Assembly: GCF_020283565.1 (NCBI RefSeq)
Contig: NC_060061.1
Coordinates: forward strand, 29,115,362-29,179,361
Direction: 5' to 3'
DNA: 64,000 nucleotides
Source of the DNA: Trifolium pratense
Lineage: Eukaryota; Streptophyta; Magnoliopsida; Fabales; Fabaceae
Part shown: one piece after another, positions 45,699 through 62,841 of the stretch
Layout of the letters: each line of letters begins with the position of its first letter
Numbering within the stretch: the stretch's first letter is position 1
Made by a program: the position numbers and the translations under genes
Notes under the pieces: model-generated
Databases searched by the model: none
Seen by the model: only the letters and a program-made list of their open reading frames with translations
What the model was told of the DNA's origin: nothing

Positions 45699-46786
45699 TG
45701 TTGGAACAAAATTGATTTAAAAATGTTTGCCCCTAAATCTTTTAAGGTTTTGATGATAACAAAGTATTAATAAACAATTGGAAGGACTAAAAATTTAATT
45801 TAAGTGTGCAGGACTTAGATTCAATTAAACTTTGATTAAAGATCAGAAGATAAGGAGTTCAGAAGTTTGCAAGCGTTCAGAAGATTTTGAAACTCATAAG
45901 TTGTAATCTTTAGACGATGAAGTCTTCAGAACTTCTTAAGGTCTAAGCTTCATCAAACTCTGATGATCTTCTTGAAGTTTGTAAAGATTCTCTTTTGCAA
46001 GTCAACTCTTCTACCAATGAAGAAAAGGACCTTTCAAGCCTGATCAGAACAGCTACTCTCTTTTTGTCTGTCCTCTCTTGAGAACATGGGTCATCAGTTG
46101 TGTTAGCTGAATAAGGAAAGCCTTCTCTGCAGTAGTCAAAGTACCTGAAACTCTTACTCAGTTTTAGATACAACCAAACTGCATCAAGACAGGCTGCTTG
46201 AAGACAAAAGGTTATCTACTTCAACGGTCATCTTTGCAACGACTCTTTTCTAGTTATATATATACTAAAGGAATCAGTTGTAAAGACTATCAAGGATTAT
46301 TAACACGCATGAACAAACTCTGAATTCCACAAACAAGCTCTGAACCTCTGAACTGTGTTGTTGCACTTTTAGTTCAAATATTTAGTATTTGTTCTTCTAG
46401 GTTCTGATTAAGAGCTGTTGTATTCATTCTATTTTTCATTACATTTGTACTTGAGAAGTCTTAAGCTTGTGTGCTTGAGCATTGTGGTGAAGTCTCTTGC
46501 TTGTGTGCTTGAGCATTGTGGTGAAGTCTCTTGCTTGTGTGCTTGAGCAGTTGTAATCTTGTGTGATTATAGTGAAATCCCTTGGAAGTGCAAGGGGACC
46601 GGACTACTCTCGTTTTGTGAGAGGAACCAGTATAAAGTGCTTGTGTGATCTCTCTCTATCTCTTAACTTGTTTTATTGTGTTATTTATCCGCTGTTGTTG
46701 AAGTTAAGTTAAGAACTTGAAAAAGTTTTAAGCTTGACTAAAACACAATTCAACCCCCCCCCCCTTCTTGTGTTTTCACACCTTCA
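45699..46786 (+). repeat. 3' LTR of copia copy 2
   Basis: 1088 bp, same termini as the 5' LTR. It has a tandem 34-bp duplication (CATTGTGGTGAAGTCTCTTG and following, about 46479-46546) that the 5' LTR lacks, and a shorter C run (about 46755-46764). Confidence 0.95.
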
Positions 46787-47471
46787 GATTTCAGAAGGCC
46801 AAATAATCCAACTGTTTTGATCCAGAGATTCATTAAGGATGTTGAAGACTCCACAATGAAGTCTCTCCACATAGGGCCTAAATTGAAGGACACTATCTAC
46901 ATAGGATGGAAGCGACCGGGCGAAGGATGGGTCAAACTCAACAGCGATGGTGCATGCAAGAATAAGGGAGAGGTTGCTGGTTGCGGTGGTCTTTTTCGAG
47001 ATTCAGATGGTAGATGGATTAAAGGCTACACCAAGAAGATTGAAACTTGTGATGCATTACAAGCTGAGATGTGGGGTTTGTATTTGGGTTTGGACATGGC
47101 TTGGAGGGAACAATTTTCTCATCTTATAGTGGAAAGTGACTTAAAGATTTTGATTGACATGATCTCTGACGATTTCAAGTTTAATGGGAATATCCCAATT
47201 TTAGTTCAACGTATCATGAAGCTGCTAAATATGAATTGGCATGTGCGAATCAACCATAACTGACGCGAAGGAAATCAGAGTGCTGATTGGCTTGCTAACT
47301 CTAGCACTATGGTGGATCATTCGAATTTGATCATTTTGGAGTGTGCTCCGAGTGAGCTGCAACAAATTCTCTTTGATGATATTTCTGGAGCTTGCATGCC
47401 TAGAAATGTGAAGTTAATAATGTAGTTTCTTTCTTTCTTGAACTTTGCCCTCTATTGTACCAAAAAAAAAA

Positions 47472-48061
47472 GTAATTGCTTGCATCTAATAAATATGTTT
47501 AGATACATTAAAAAAAAATGCTTGAAGACAGCATTGTTACAACAATGAACAAGCATATGGAATAAATATATAAATATTAAATAGCAAAGGTGCAAGCTTC
47601 AATGTTTTATGAACTTAGATTTATCTAGCACATAATAATTACCTATCAAGAAAATTCAAATCTTCAAAATCGTGATAGTTTTACTAAACATCTGGTCTTC
47701 AGCAGGTTGTCAACAACAGGAGATACATGCCACATTATTGTTTTCTAAGTATTTAGGCAGGTTACACCAAACACATGAAAACCACATCAATGAACTCCAT
47801 GCCTTTAAGATGAATGATAGACAAGTTATTATCTAAATGTACATATTGCACCAAGTTGAATATTTAAAAGAAAGGATGCACCAAATAAAATAAAATAAAA
47901 AGTAACCGAACCATTAAAGAAGAATATGACCGGACACACATTAACTAAAGACAACTTCAACAAGATAAGATTGTGTAGGAAACAATAACTTAAGGGATAT
48001 GCATACAGTTAGGACTTAGGATTTGACAACCTATGAAGGAAAAAACAAAAAATCCACCTTG
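47472..48061. other. AT-rich sequence after the LINE tail
   Basis: No ORF or repeat family recognised. The start, GTAATTGCTTGCATC, weakly resembles AATAATCCTTGCAACATC just before the LINE (33388-33405). This could be a decayed LINE target duplication. Confidence 0.4.
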
Positions 48062-48211
48062 CAATAGATCAAGCTGATTAGAAGAGCAGTTGTTTATATC
48101 TAGCTTGCAGCTAAGCCTGTGCCCATGAGGATCGGCAACACCTGGTGCCAAAATGTTCTTAATCAAAGCAACATCTCGAGGATCAGGGAAAAGCCTTGTT
48201 GTATATCTCAT
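48062..48211 (-). other. unassigned exon-like fragment
   Basis: The minus strand is open with MRYTTRLFPDPRDVALIKNI and LAPGVADPHGHRLSCKLDIN, ending LDLLQ at a GT donor-like TTGCAAGGTGGA (48062). Composition and splice-like edge suggest a captured or broken host exon. I do not recognise the protein. It is in the same orientation as the HDR and CAND1 pieces on the far side of the LINE. Confidence 0.45.
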
Positions 48212-49528
48212 GTTATTATTATTTAATCAATCTTGAAAGTGTTACTAACCTGAGATGCTTCTTTTTCTATGCTCTTGTATTAATTGTTACAAAGTTGCAA
48301 ATTCATAGGTGTACAAAAAGGTCATTTCAACAAATTATAATCTCTTTGTTATTACATATTCATGAACAAATGAAAAGTCAATAGAAGTTAGATGTAAATA
48401 GTACAAAATTGTGTATAGAAAAGAAAAAAAAAGAGCTTTAGTGGAAAATAATTTATATACTATGCATATAAATTGAGACGGTGAAGAAACGGTGACTACA
48501 GTGGTCGCGTTACAAGTAACAACAGGCCACATGTGCCGATTGTGTTTCCACTTCAAAGGAAGAATAAGATTAAGGTTTGTGAAATTTTCTAGGGCTTATG
48601 TGGCGAGAAAATTATGGATTATTTTTTGGGTTTTTTCTCTCCGAGTTAGAAGTACGAATAGAAAGGGAAAGATTGTGTGATTTTGTTGTTGGTGATGTAT
48701 GGATCGATGATGATGATGATGATGATGAAATTTAATCGTTCTGGAAGAGATTATTGGGTGAGAAAAGAGAAACGGGAATTTGAGACAATATTCTTCCTCC
48801 TGCTTTATTTTGAGATTGAATAAGGTGAAGTTTCTCTCTCCTTTAGTGAATCAACCGTTTGATCAATCTAATGGCTAAAAACTGCGCAGGGTGAAAGTAA
48901 AGAAGAGTTTTATAGTAAACATTTTATTTAATGGATATTGGTATTTTTTTTTTTTATAAACATGTCGTGCCACGAACAATACAGTAGCGGAAGTGCGGCG
49001 AAGAGGGTATTGGATTAGTGCTTATTAATTTTTTATATTAAATTAAATATTAATCGTGGACTTATTAAAAGTTGAAATAAGATGTGTAATAGATTAAAAT
49101 GGTTGTGAAAAAAAAATGTTAAATACTTTCATTTACCATAGTGTCATAGTAATGGTAGATACATGGGTCCTTTAATCATTTAGTACTGAATTCGATTTTC
49201 GACCGGTACGTATGGAGAAACATTTGTTGTTGAGAGAGGTCAACCCTTTAAATAGCTTTGATTTTTTTTTAAAAAAAAAACTTTGATTTTTTTATAATAA
49301 TAAAAACGCGTTGTGAATAAAAGACGAGACGACCTATAAAAAACTCGAAAACAAGAAAAATAAATATTACTCCTATCGTCATATCATAGTAGAACATGAA
49401 CCGCATTACAGGAACAAACAAAATGAAAAACAATTCCTATCATCATATCTTCTGATGAAACCCTAACTCACTCCGTTCTCGATCTACACAACTACCAATT
49501 TTTCCAACCTCATCTTCTGTCTCCATCT
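48212..49528. other. intergenic and DnaJ upstream region
   Basis: Contains a (GAT)n stretch (48705-48728), AT-rich spacer and, from about 49490, the probable 5' leader of the DnaJ gene. A short minus ORF (starting MKWKHNRHMWPV, near 48556) is preceded by leader-like CT-rich sequence but has no recognisable product. No TATA box could be assigned with confidence. Confidence 0.4.
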
Positions 49529-49656
49529 GTAAGTTCAATTCCCACTCACCCCTTCGATCTAACCAATTCAATTTTACATTTCAATTCATATATTTTTACA
49601 ATCTAATTTTTTAGTCTCTTAAATTATCAAATCGAAATCACGTTTCTTTTCATCAG
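49529..49656 (+). other. 5'-UTR intron of the DnaJ gene
   Basis: Donor CATCT/GTAAGTTC and acceptor TTTTCATCAG/GTACATAA, with a T-rich stretch before the acceptor, fall 29 bp ahead of the ATG. Leader introns are common in plant genes; this one is inferred from consensus only. Confidence 0.6.
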
Positions 49657-49685
49657 GTACATAATAACAGATCCGTTATTGCAAA

Positions 49686-50753
49686 ATGGATGGAAACAAA
49701 GACGATGCATTGAAATCATTGAAAATCGGTAAAGAAGCGTTAGAAAGTGGAGATCGTAATCGTGCTTTGAAGTTTCTTAACAAAGCTCGCCGTCTCGATC
49801 CAACTCTTCCAATCGATGATCTGCTTTCCACCATAGACAGCGATGCAGGCGATCATCCCACAGCAGCTGCTGAGCCGCGGCCTAATCAATCGGATCAACC
49901 CTCTATTCGTCGAAGGACTGCCTCTCCGGCGCATGGGATTTCGTCGTCGTCAACATCATATAGTGAGGAGCAGGTTTTGATTATAAGAGAAATTAAGAGG
50001 AAGAAGAATTATTATGATATTTTAGGGTTGGAGAAGAATTGCACTGTAGATGATGTGCGAAAATCGTATAGGAAGCTGTCTTTGAAGGTTCATCCTGACA
50101 AGAACAAAGCCCCGGGAGCTGAGGAGGCGTTTAAGTCCGTTTCGAAGGCTTTTCAGTGTCTTAGTAATGAGGAGAGTAAGAGAAAGTATGATCTTTCCGG
50201 AGAAGATGAGATTGTCTATGAAAGGCGTGCAGCTGCGAGGCCCGCTGCTAGAGGTTTTAATGGTTACTATGAGGCTGATATTGATGCTGAGGAAATATTT
50301 AGGAATTTCTTCTTTGGAGGAATGGCACCTGCTGCTAATTTTGGTGGGTTTAGTTTTGGTGGACCGGGGATGGCTCATCGACAGGCTGCTGCTGATAATG
50401 GCTCTGGCGGGTTCAATGTTCGTGCTTTGATTCAGTTGCTTCCGGTGCTTCTTATTTTGCTTCTTAACTTTTTACCTTCGTCGGATCCGGTGTATACTCT
50501 TCAGCAGAACTATCCTTATGAACACCGGCTTACTACACCGAAGGGCGTTAACTACTATGTTAAGTCTACTAAGTTTGAAGAAGATTATCCGTTGGATAGC
50601 CGTGAACGTGTTACGATTGAGGAACGGGTTGAGAGGGAATACTTTGGTATTCTTCGCCAGAATTGTCAGTTTGAGATTCAGCGACGCCAGTGGGGATATA
50701 TCCGGGAAACACCTCACTGCGATATGCTTCGGAAGTTTGATTTGGTCCGTTGA
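49686..50753 (+). CDS. DnaJ co-chaperone with DUF1977, DNAJB12/B14-like (355 aa)
   Basis: This is a type of J-protein anchored in the ER membrane that recruits Hsp70 (probably on the cytosolic side, from animal DNAJB12). An N-terminal helical, TPR-like segment occupies residues 1-50 (ALKSLKIGKEALESGDRNRA). The J domain is at about 108-172 with the essential HPD at 136-138 (KVHPDKNKAPGAEEAFK). A Gly/Phe/Ala-rich linker follows (210-243). One membrane helix lies at about 246-263 (ALIQLLPVLLILLLNFLP). The C-terminal DUF1977 region ends CDMLRKFDLVR. The coding part is one exon, as in close plant homologues. The start is the first ATG after the leader intron and fits the family N terminus. No breaks. 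The gene converges with SEC11, about 2.8 kb away. Confidence 0.95.
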   Translation: MDGNKDDALKSLKIGKEALESGDRNRALKFLNKARRLDPTLPIDDLLSTIDSDAGDHPTAAAEPRPNQSDQPSIRRRTASPAHGISSSSTSYSEEQVLIIREIKRKKNYYDILGLEKNCTVDDVRKSYRKLSLKVHPDKNKAPGAEEAFKSVSKAFQCLSNEESKRKYDLSGEDEIVYERRAAARPAARGFNGYYEADIDAEEIFRNFFFGGMAPAANFGGFSFGGPGMAHRQAAADNGSGGFNVRALIQLLPVLLILLLNFLPSSDPVYTLQQNYPYEHRLTTPKGVNYYVKSTKFEEDYPLDSRERVTIEERVEREYFGILRQNCQFEIQRRQWGYIRETPHCDMLRKFDLVR

Positions 50754-53542
50754 TATATGAGTTTGAAACATGGTTTTAATTTTACTATTGTCTTGCCTTT
50801 TGATGTAGATGCAGAGCTAAACTGCCTGTGATAATATTATAGAATGTACAATTTATTTTTTTCACTCAGTAATTAGTGAAGCAGTTACTAATAAATCACC
50901 TTGTTGGGATTGTTAGCACTCAAATTTCATCTTATAAATATAAGTCATTATTATTTATGTGAAATATATGATTGCATTGCCTCGCACAAGTTCCCAAGTG
51001 TCCTTTTTGACTAATGCACGTGTATTAACGAGTGGTACCATTTAGATTGTGTATCAATAGTTTCTTATTGTAGTTATGTTTTGATAATTCTGTTGGTTTT
51101 ATTGCTGCAAATTGGTGTCTTTTTTGTGTGTTGAGTTATTACTTTTAAGTTCTAATAATAATAATATAGCAGGAATAGAACAGAATGTGGATGAACTGTA
51201 GGTTAGGGCGTTTATGGATTTGAAGGAGAATCAAATCAATGCATACATGTTGCCAATCATCATGGGAAAATCATGTTTACAGAGCATCATTTACATGAAG
51301 TAATTAATGTCTTCAGTGAAGACATGATGGGAGTTTTCAGTTTAAAAAGATAGCTAGTCATTTTGACTTCCTTATAATAAGCTTGATCTTTTACTGAGAG
51401 TTGTGTAGCTTAAAAAGATAGCTAGTCATTTGGATGGTAAATAACATTCTTGCTTATGAGCAAAAAACAAAGATCCACAACCATTGTGCACTATCAATGT
51501 GCTGCATGATCTACCTTATCTATCTATAAGCATGTGTATGCAGTTTTTATTAGTAGCATTGTTTGCATTTCAAGAATGTCATGTTGATCTGTGCTGTGTG
51601 ATTTGGTGTGGACCTTACTTGAATGTGATGGACTTTGAGAAGAAACAGAATTGCCGAGTGAGATATGTGTGTTGGTCGAGTATGTCTGTTTGTTTAATTC
51701 ATCATGCTGATTGTTGACAGAAGAGAAGGTAGCTTTTTTCTTTCCTACTGTTTCACTGAGTGACACTTTCATGTTGATGAATCTGTTGATTGTCGTTTTA
51801 TTATACTATTCGACTTATGCATTTGATATCTGTTGATTTTATGTAATAATCTGTTTAATTTGATGGCACAGTTTGACACTTCAGTGTGGATATATGTTTT
51901 CAGATATCTGGTTCATAAGTATATGTATGAGCAAATAATGCAACTCAGATTTCTTTGTTGATTCTTCTATTATATATGTGATTGTTTTTACCTTTTTTGA
52001 GTTTTTGGGCAATGCTAATAGACATGTTTAGTGATAGGATTTCATATGTTGAGTCTGAAATGTTTCTTTCTGAATGTGTTTTGCATGGGGTGATATCATT
52101 CCTCATTCTGGACGTGGTGAATTGTGACATTCCCTCGCCTCTATCTTAGGGTGTTGTGAATTTGGGAAATGTCAGACACGTTACTACGCTGTATAATTTA
52201 AGGAGAAAACTTAGCTGCTATTGCTTATGAATGTTTGTCGTGCTGTAATCACACACTTATCTGGTAGATGGATTCTTTGCTCTACATTTCACATTTGACA
52301 TTTGGTTTTACTTTAATATATTTTCTAGATTGATTCATGGTTAAACTAAATCATTTGAATGAGTGAGAAAGTTCAGAGAAAGATAGAGACAACAAAGTCA
52401 CCAAATGTGAAAGGTAGAAAATTTATTCCGACTTACCACACAGGTAAATCCCTTTGCAATACTGATAACTGAGATCCCTTTGCAATACTGATAACTGAGT
52501 GCGACACTAAAGTTCAGCTACTGTGACAAGAAATTTCTAGGTAACCAATTCAGTACCAATATGTGGAGGACTTGTCTCTCAAAAAGGAATATCCCCAAAC
52601 GTGAAACTTGATAAGGTTGACCAATTACTAGAAAACCATTCAATATTTTAAGTGAGCACTCAAAAACAATCAGAAAAACAAGAGTTGCCGGAAAATCACG
52701 ATTGTTACTTTGGCCATATACAAACAATCTTATTCGATCACCAAAGTCGAAAGGTGGTGTTGTGCCAGGGATTTGGTGTCCCACTCCACTATCCTTTTTG
52801 TTTATACCAAGAGGGTAGTGATTGTGTTTTTTGTATCCGCAAGCAAGTAATAGAAGCTGCAACGATCATCTACACATTGTTCACATCCATACTTTGATGG
52901 ATCAAGAATAATGTTTGCAATCTTTCTTCTTTGCTTTACTTAGCTTAATCCCAATTTATTGTGTCAATAACAGCTTGAAATCCAAATAAGATCTTCATTT
53001 GAATGCACCGTCTTTCCCAATTATTTTCATCATAAATTGGTAAATTTCCAGGGAAACTACCAGTGACCAGCCATTGATGCCGTAACTGAATCAGTTGGTT
53101 CTCACAATCCTTGCAAATCGTCACACATCACACTTGAATATCAAAAAAGGGCTCTAGAATCTAAATATCAATTTGTTAAGGAAGAAGATGAACATAAACA
53201 GTGTGTATTTATGAATTTTCGAGAATAATAAAAATATATTTTTGACAAATTTATTGTTTTCAAAAAAAAAAAATTAAAATCATTTTAAAAAAAGTCATCA
53301 TTAACTCTGTTGGGAATATGCTTTATGTTTTGGTTGATGGTTAAACTGAGACTTGACTATGAGTTGTATGTTTTGCCCATCACTGCCTTGGTATTAATTC
53401 ACCATTGAAGCACTGAAGAAACTATAAATTGCTTCATTCCAGTAAGGAGGCATTGAAGAAACTATAAATTATTTTCACTAATAACTTCAAAAATATTCTG
53501 AGATTCTTATACATTGTTGTATTTATATGATTGCTTCTTAGC
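50754..53542. other. intergenic region between the convergent DnaJ and SEC11 genes
   Basis: No further gene was recognised. It includes a direct duplication of ATCCCTTTGCAATACTGATA (52447 and 52473) and a repeated AAAAAGATAGCTAGTCATTT (51345 and 51413). The 3' UTRs of both genes must lie here; polyadenylation sites cannot be fixed. Several sub-90-codon ORFs are present without family features. Confidence 0.5.
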
Positions 53543-58921
<5,379 letters not shown>

Positions 58922-59321
58922 GGAGGATTCTTGTGGAATTCAAAAATGGGTAAAAGAAAATATACAAATGTTGCTAATTTTTATTATAGAATTGAAACTG
59001 TGAATCTTAGTAATGCAATGTGATCGAAGACGGCGGTGTGGATCGTTGTTTCCGGGTGTTGGTCTCTTTGAATGTGGAGGACAGTCAGACTACATTCTTC
59101 TTCTTATTATTTTTCAAACATAAATAAATTATACACGTGGGCTATCCAATGTTTATTTGACACGTCGATGCAATGAAAAATAGATAGATGAAATAAAGTA
59201 AATTAAAATCGTTATTTAATTGTAGATGAAACTTTCAAGTTTCAACTTTATTTTTTTTGGTTTTATGAAGTGTTTTTTTTTCTTTTCTTTAACTTTTAGT
59301 TTAATATTATATTATTTGGAG
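58922..59321. other. SEC11 upstream region
   Basis: Presumed promoter and leader of SEC11 on the minus strand. No clear TATA box; a CACGTG-like ACACGTGGGC lies near 59134. Otherwise AT-rich. Confidence 0.4.
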
Positions 59322-59884
59322 CAAGGTAATCGGAATCGGACCGGACATCAAAACGATGAGCTTACTGGTTCAAGGTTTAATTGGTCGGACCGGGATTCAA
59401 TCGGGTCGGATCATTTTTAATTAAATATATATTTTAATTAATATATAAATTAAATTATATAAACAATTACTCAAAAAGGAAAAAAATAGTTGCTATTGAG
59501 AGTTTTTGTTTTCATTGAGAGTAATAGTTGCTAATATTCTAAATAAATAAAAAAATCACTATGAGCTGCTTTCTTTTATAAAGCCCAACCCATAAAAAAA
59601 ACTCTAAATTATAACACAAATTATTGCAGCGGTCTCCTTTTCTAATATTTTCATCTATACAGACTCTCTCACTCTAATTTTTCATCTATACAGTGTGTCT
59701 CTTTCTCACTCTCTACACCCATTCTTCTTCCCCATCTTTTTTATTTTCATCTATCACGTCATCTCTCGATACAAGCATCATGATTTTATTATTTTTCTCC
59801 TTTTCCATCTAATATCTTTTTCTCTTTCTTCTGTTGCATCTATGAAAACAAACTAAATAAATTGTCCTCTATTATTTATTTCAA

Positions 59885-60000
59885 TACTGCGTTGCACGGG
59901 TTCGATTAAATATATAATTAAAATATTTTTATAAATGAAAAATAATAATTGTTATAAATATAATAATATCATACAGTTAAATGATAGATATTAAAATAGC
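59885..60000 (-). mobile_element. Helitron 3' terminus fragment
   Basis: The minus strand matches the last 100 bp of the 14,804 Helitron terminus (CAATTATTATTTTTCATTTA then ACCCGTGCAACGCA). It loses the second hairpin arm and the CTAG, so it is truncated. Confidence 0.55.
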
Positions 60001-60330
60001 TTATTTAACTCCTCTTCAATGTATTATTGGTCAAAAAAGAATAAGAAAATATGAGACATAAGAGCAATTTAAAGTTCGCTTATAGAGATATCGTAAAATA
60101 AATTACAACCTTTAACTTCTAAACTTTTGCATAGGTCATATACATTCAAATTATTTCTAATGTAGTTGAGACATACATTTTTTTTTTACAAAACATACAA
60201 AATTCATGGTTTAAATAGAAGGAAAACTTTCGATCAAATTGACGTGCTCCACAATCATCACACTGCAATGACCACATTTATTCCATAAAGCAATCTTTAA
60301 ACTTCAGTCCTTAAAAATTGAAAATAGAAT

Positions 60331-60433
<103 letters not shown>

Positions 60434-60440
60434 TTAAAAA

Positions 60441-60896
60441 GATAAAGATATATAGTGGCTGACTTATTTGTTGAGAATATATATAAACATAATTTGCTAA
60501 AATATCTATACATAGAAAACATACAAAATAATTTAAATACAAAAAATGAGAGAGCGTGACTAAACAAAAAATATGTGATACAGGTGAATAGATATTAGTT
60601 ATATAAGGACCATGGTTACATTGAGAAGCATTCCAACAATCATGAGATTTAATTGTAATGAGTGTTTAGATAAAGATATATAGTGGCTGACTTATTTGTT
60701 GAGAATATATATAAACATAATTTGCTAAAATATCTATACATAGAAAACATACAAAATAATTTAAATACAAAAAATGAGAGAGCATGACTAAACAAAAAGT
60801 ATGTGATACAGGTGAATAGATATTAGTTATATAAGGACCATGGTTACATTGAGAAACATTCCAACAATCATAGGATTTAATTGTAATGATTGTTTA
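60441..60896. repeat. tandem duplication, unit 228 bp
   Basis: Unit 1 (60441-60668) and unit 2 (60669 to about 60896) both read GATAAAGATATATAGTGGCT and GATACAGGTGAATAGATATT, then TAAGGACCATGGTTACATTG, with only a few differences. No ORF. Confidence 0.92.
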
Positions 60897-62317
60897 GTTA
60901 TCATTGCATTATATTTTTACAAATTAACTATGCAAAGGTTAATTTATAGCATAAGAAATTAGAACTCTTTATGGAAAAACCACAATAACACATGGAGTTT
61001 TATTCTTTTCATTTTAGTGTGCCGTTTCTTTTGCAGATAATCAAAAGTCACACTATTAATTGATGTTTCCAATTATTTGCAATTAAGCATAAAATAAATC
61101 TCATAACCGATTTCAATTATTTTTTCTTCTATGGACTAATAATAGACATGTTATTGTTCTCATATTTATCAATTCTTTTTTCTAAAAAGTCTGGTATCAA
61201 ATATAAAATTATATTCATAGTTATACAATAACTTTAGTAAAATTACATATTATTAATTTTTTTTTTCTAAGGGAGATTTTTTTTTTGTTTATCAGACAAT
61301 TTTTTAGTAAAGTTGGACGCAAAAATGTCAATATGGCGCAATTCAGTTTTTTCTCAATTACATTATATACTATCATTTATCATTATAAGTCTAAATTTAG
61401 TAGAAAGCTGAGACAAATAATATAAGAATACATAATTGTTTGTTAATATATCTTCTTGTGAGAATTTCATTTTAGAATTCCAACAATCATGAGAATTTGA
61501 TGGTCATAGTATCATTTATGTCTCTCACTAAACCATAACCGAGATATAAGTTTGCAGGTCTTAAAATATTAGTTGGTCACTTTTAATTAAATTTTTTATT
61601 TTTCATTATTGATATATTCTTTTGTAAGAAATTCTCTTAGAGGTGTCACATCATCACAAAGAAGACCTAAGAGCAATTCAAGCTTCCTTTTAATAGTAAA
61701 AGATACTGAACAACCATAACAACTTAATCTAAAAAAAATTTGTTCTATTCCTCCTAATCTAATTTCAGTTTCACTTTCCCGTGTTTCTGCTTTTTCTTGC
61801 GCTTTTTGAGATGTTAAATTAAAATTCTTATTAAAAAATAAAAACAGACAAAAACGATTTGTATTCCCGGTTTAAAAAATAAAATTCAGACCGACCAGTT
61901 TACCTGCAAACGACGTCGTTGGTGTTTCAGATTTTCAAAAAAAAAAAAATTAAAACTGCTGAACCGTCCGGCCGGTTCACCGGTTTGAATCGGTTCGTAA
62001 TCGGTCCGAACAGTTTTTTTCGATCGGCTTGCTGTCCGTTTTTTGCACCTAACAGAACCGCTTTCACTCCCGGTTCACGGTCCGACCGGCCGGTCCGGTT
62101 TTGATAACACTGGTTTGGAGTCAGTTTTGGTATTAAGTGGTTTCAGTCACCTTTCAATTGCATGAAGTGTTTGGTTTAAGTGAAAGAAAGAGGAAAGAAG
62201 GAAAATTCTGATTTAGTCAAAAAAAAAAAAAAAACTGATATATACCAAAAAGCACAAAACTTAGATGCAGTTCCATAGGTCTAGTTCTTACTGTTCTCCA
62301 ATGGAAATTTGACACTT

Positions 62318-62319
<2 letters not shown>

Positions 62320-62367
<48 letters not shown>
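62320..62367. repeat. (ATT)n microsatellite
   Basis: About 48 bp of ATT; the Helitron 62369-62841 sits within it, since ATT units resume on the other side at 62842-62861. Confidence 0.9.
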
Positions 62368-62368
<1 letters not shown>

Positions 62369-62369
<1 letters not shown>

Positions 62370-62841
62370 TAGTCCCACACCCATGTGATGCACGTGTATT
62401 ATGCGGTATTTTATATTGTAATGTTGAAAAATCATTCGTATAAATTGAAACAATAAGTATTATGAAAATTATAATAATAACATCAACAACAACAAAATAA
62501 TAATAATAAAAAAATGATGTAAATATAAGATAGATATTAAAGATGTGTTTATACATTTCGAAAAGATTATAATGGATCCTATTGCATCTACCAAAATAAG
62601 TTGGTAATCCATAAATTGTCATGTCGCTATGAAAACGGTTTGTGGTCATACTCATACACTGTGTGTATAATGAAAAGTCATGGGTATATAAATGTAGGCA
62701 TATGAAAAAGTGTATAGAGATGACAATGATGTAAGTAGAAGTGATGTGGCATTATTGAGTGATTTAATTGGATATAAGTGACTGACGTGGATTAGAGTTA
62801 GATTAGTGGTTGCACAACTATCTAGGAATTATATATATAGA
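62369..62841 (-). mobile_element. non-autonomous Helitron, 473 bp, complete
   Basis: The minus strand starts TCTATATATATAATTCCTAG, continues ATAGTTGTG and ends with the hairpin ACACGTGCATCACATGGGT, then GTGGGA and CTAG. Host bases are A before and T after, within an ATT microsatellite. The 5' signature is shared with 15550-16673, which makes both boundaries secure. No coding content. Confidence 0.85.

Larger units (their letters stand above)
34776..46786 (+). mobile_element. SIRE/Maximus-type Ty1-copia retrotransposon, copy 2, full length (12,011 bp)
   Basis: The order is 5' LTR, primer-binding site, gag, pol, env-like ORF, antisense mini-gene, purine tract and 3' LTR. The flanking 5-mers are GACTT (34771-34775) and GATTT (46787-46791), a target duplication with one change. 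By eye the LTRs differ at roughly ten substitutions in about 1,050 aligned bases, plus a 34-bp tandem duplication and C-tract length. The insertion is therefore young. The pol frameshift and env-like stop mean this copy is not self-sufficient. Confidence 0.95.
33402..47471 (+). pseudogene. LINE ORF2 tail, split by a hAT MITE and a full-length copia
   Basis: Three host segments (33402-33743, 34702-34775, 46787-47471) form one frame. First comes the zinc-binding RT domain (zf-RVT: TFIWLAAHWCI, CPCCGNEDEIVLHVLRDC). Next is GTSIYR / WQTTFMTTCWYLWKWRNKTI / FDADF / RRPNNPTVLIQRFI across the two insertion points. Last is an RNase H with acidic residues in GWVKLNSDGACKNKG, ALQAEMW and IVESDLKIL. The frame ends at TGA 47261-47263 (context INHN-stop-REGNQSADWLAN, where Trp is usual), then runs on to about 47422. 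A poly-A tail (47462-47471) ends the element. The 5' part with endonuclease and most of RT is missing, a normal 5' truncation. Confidence 0.85.
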
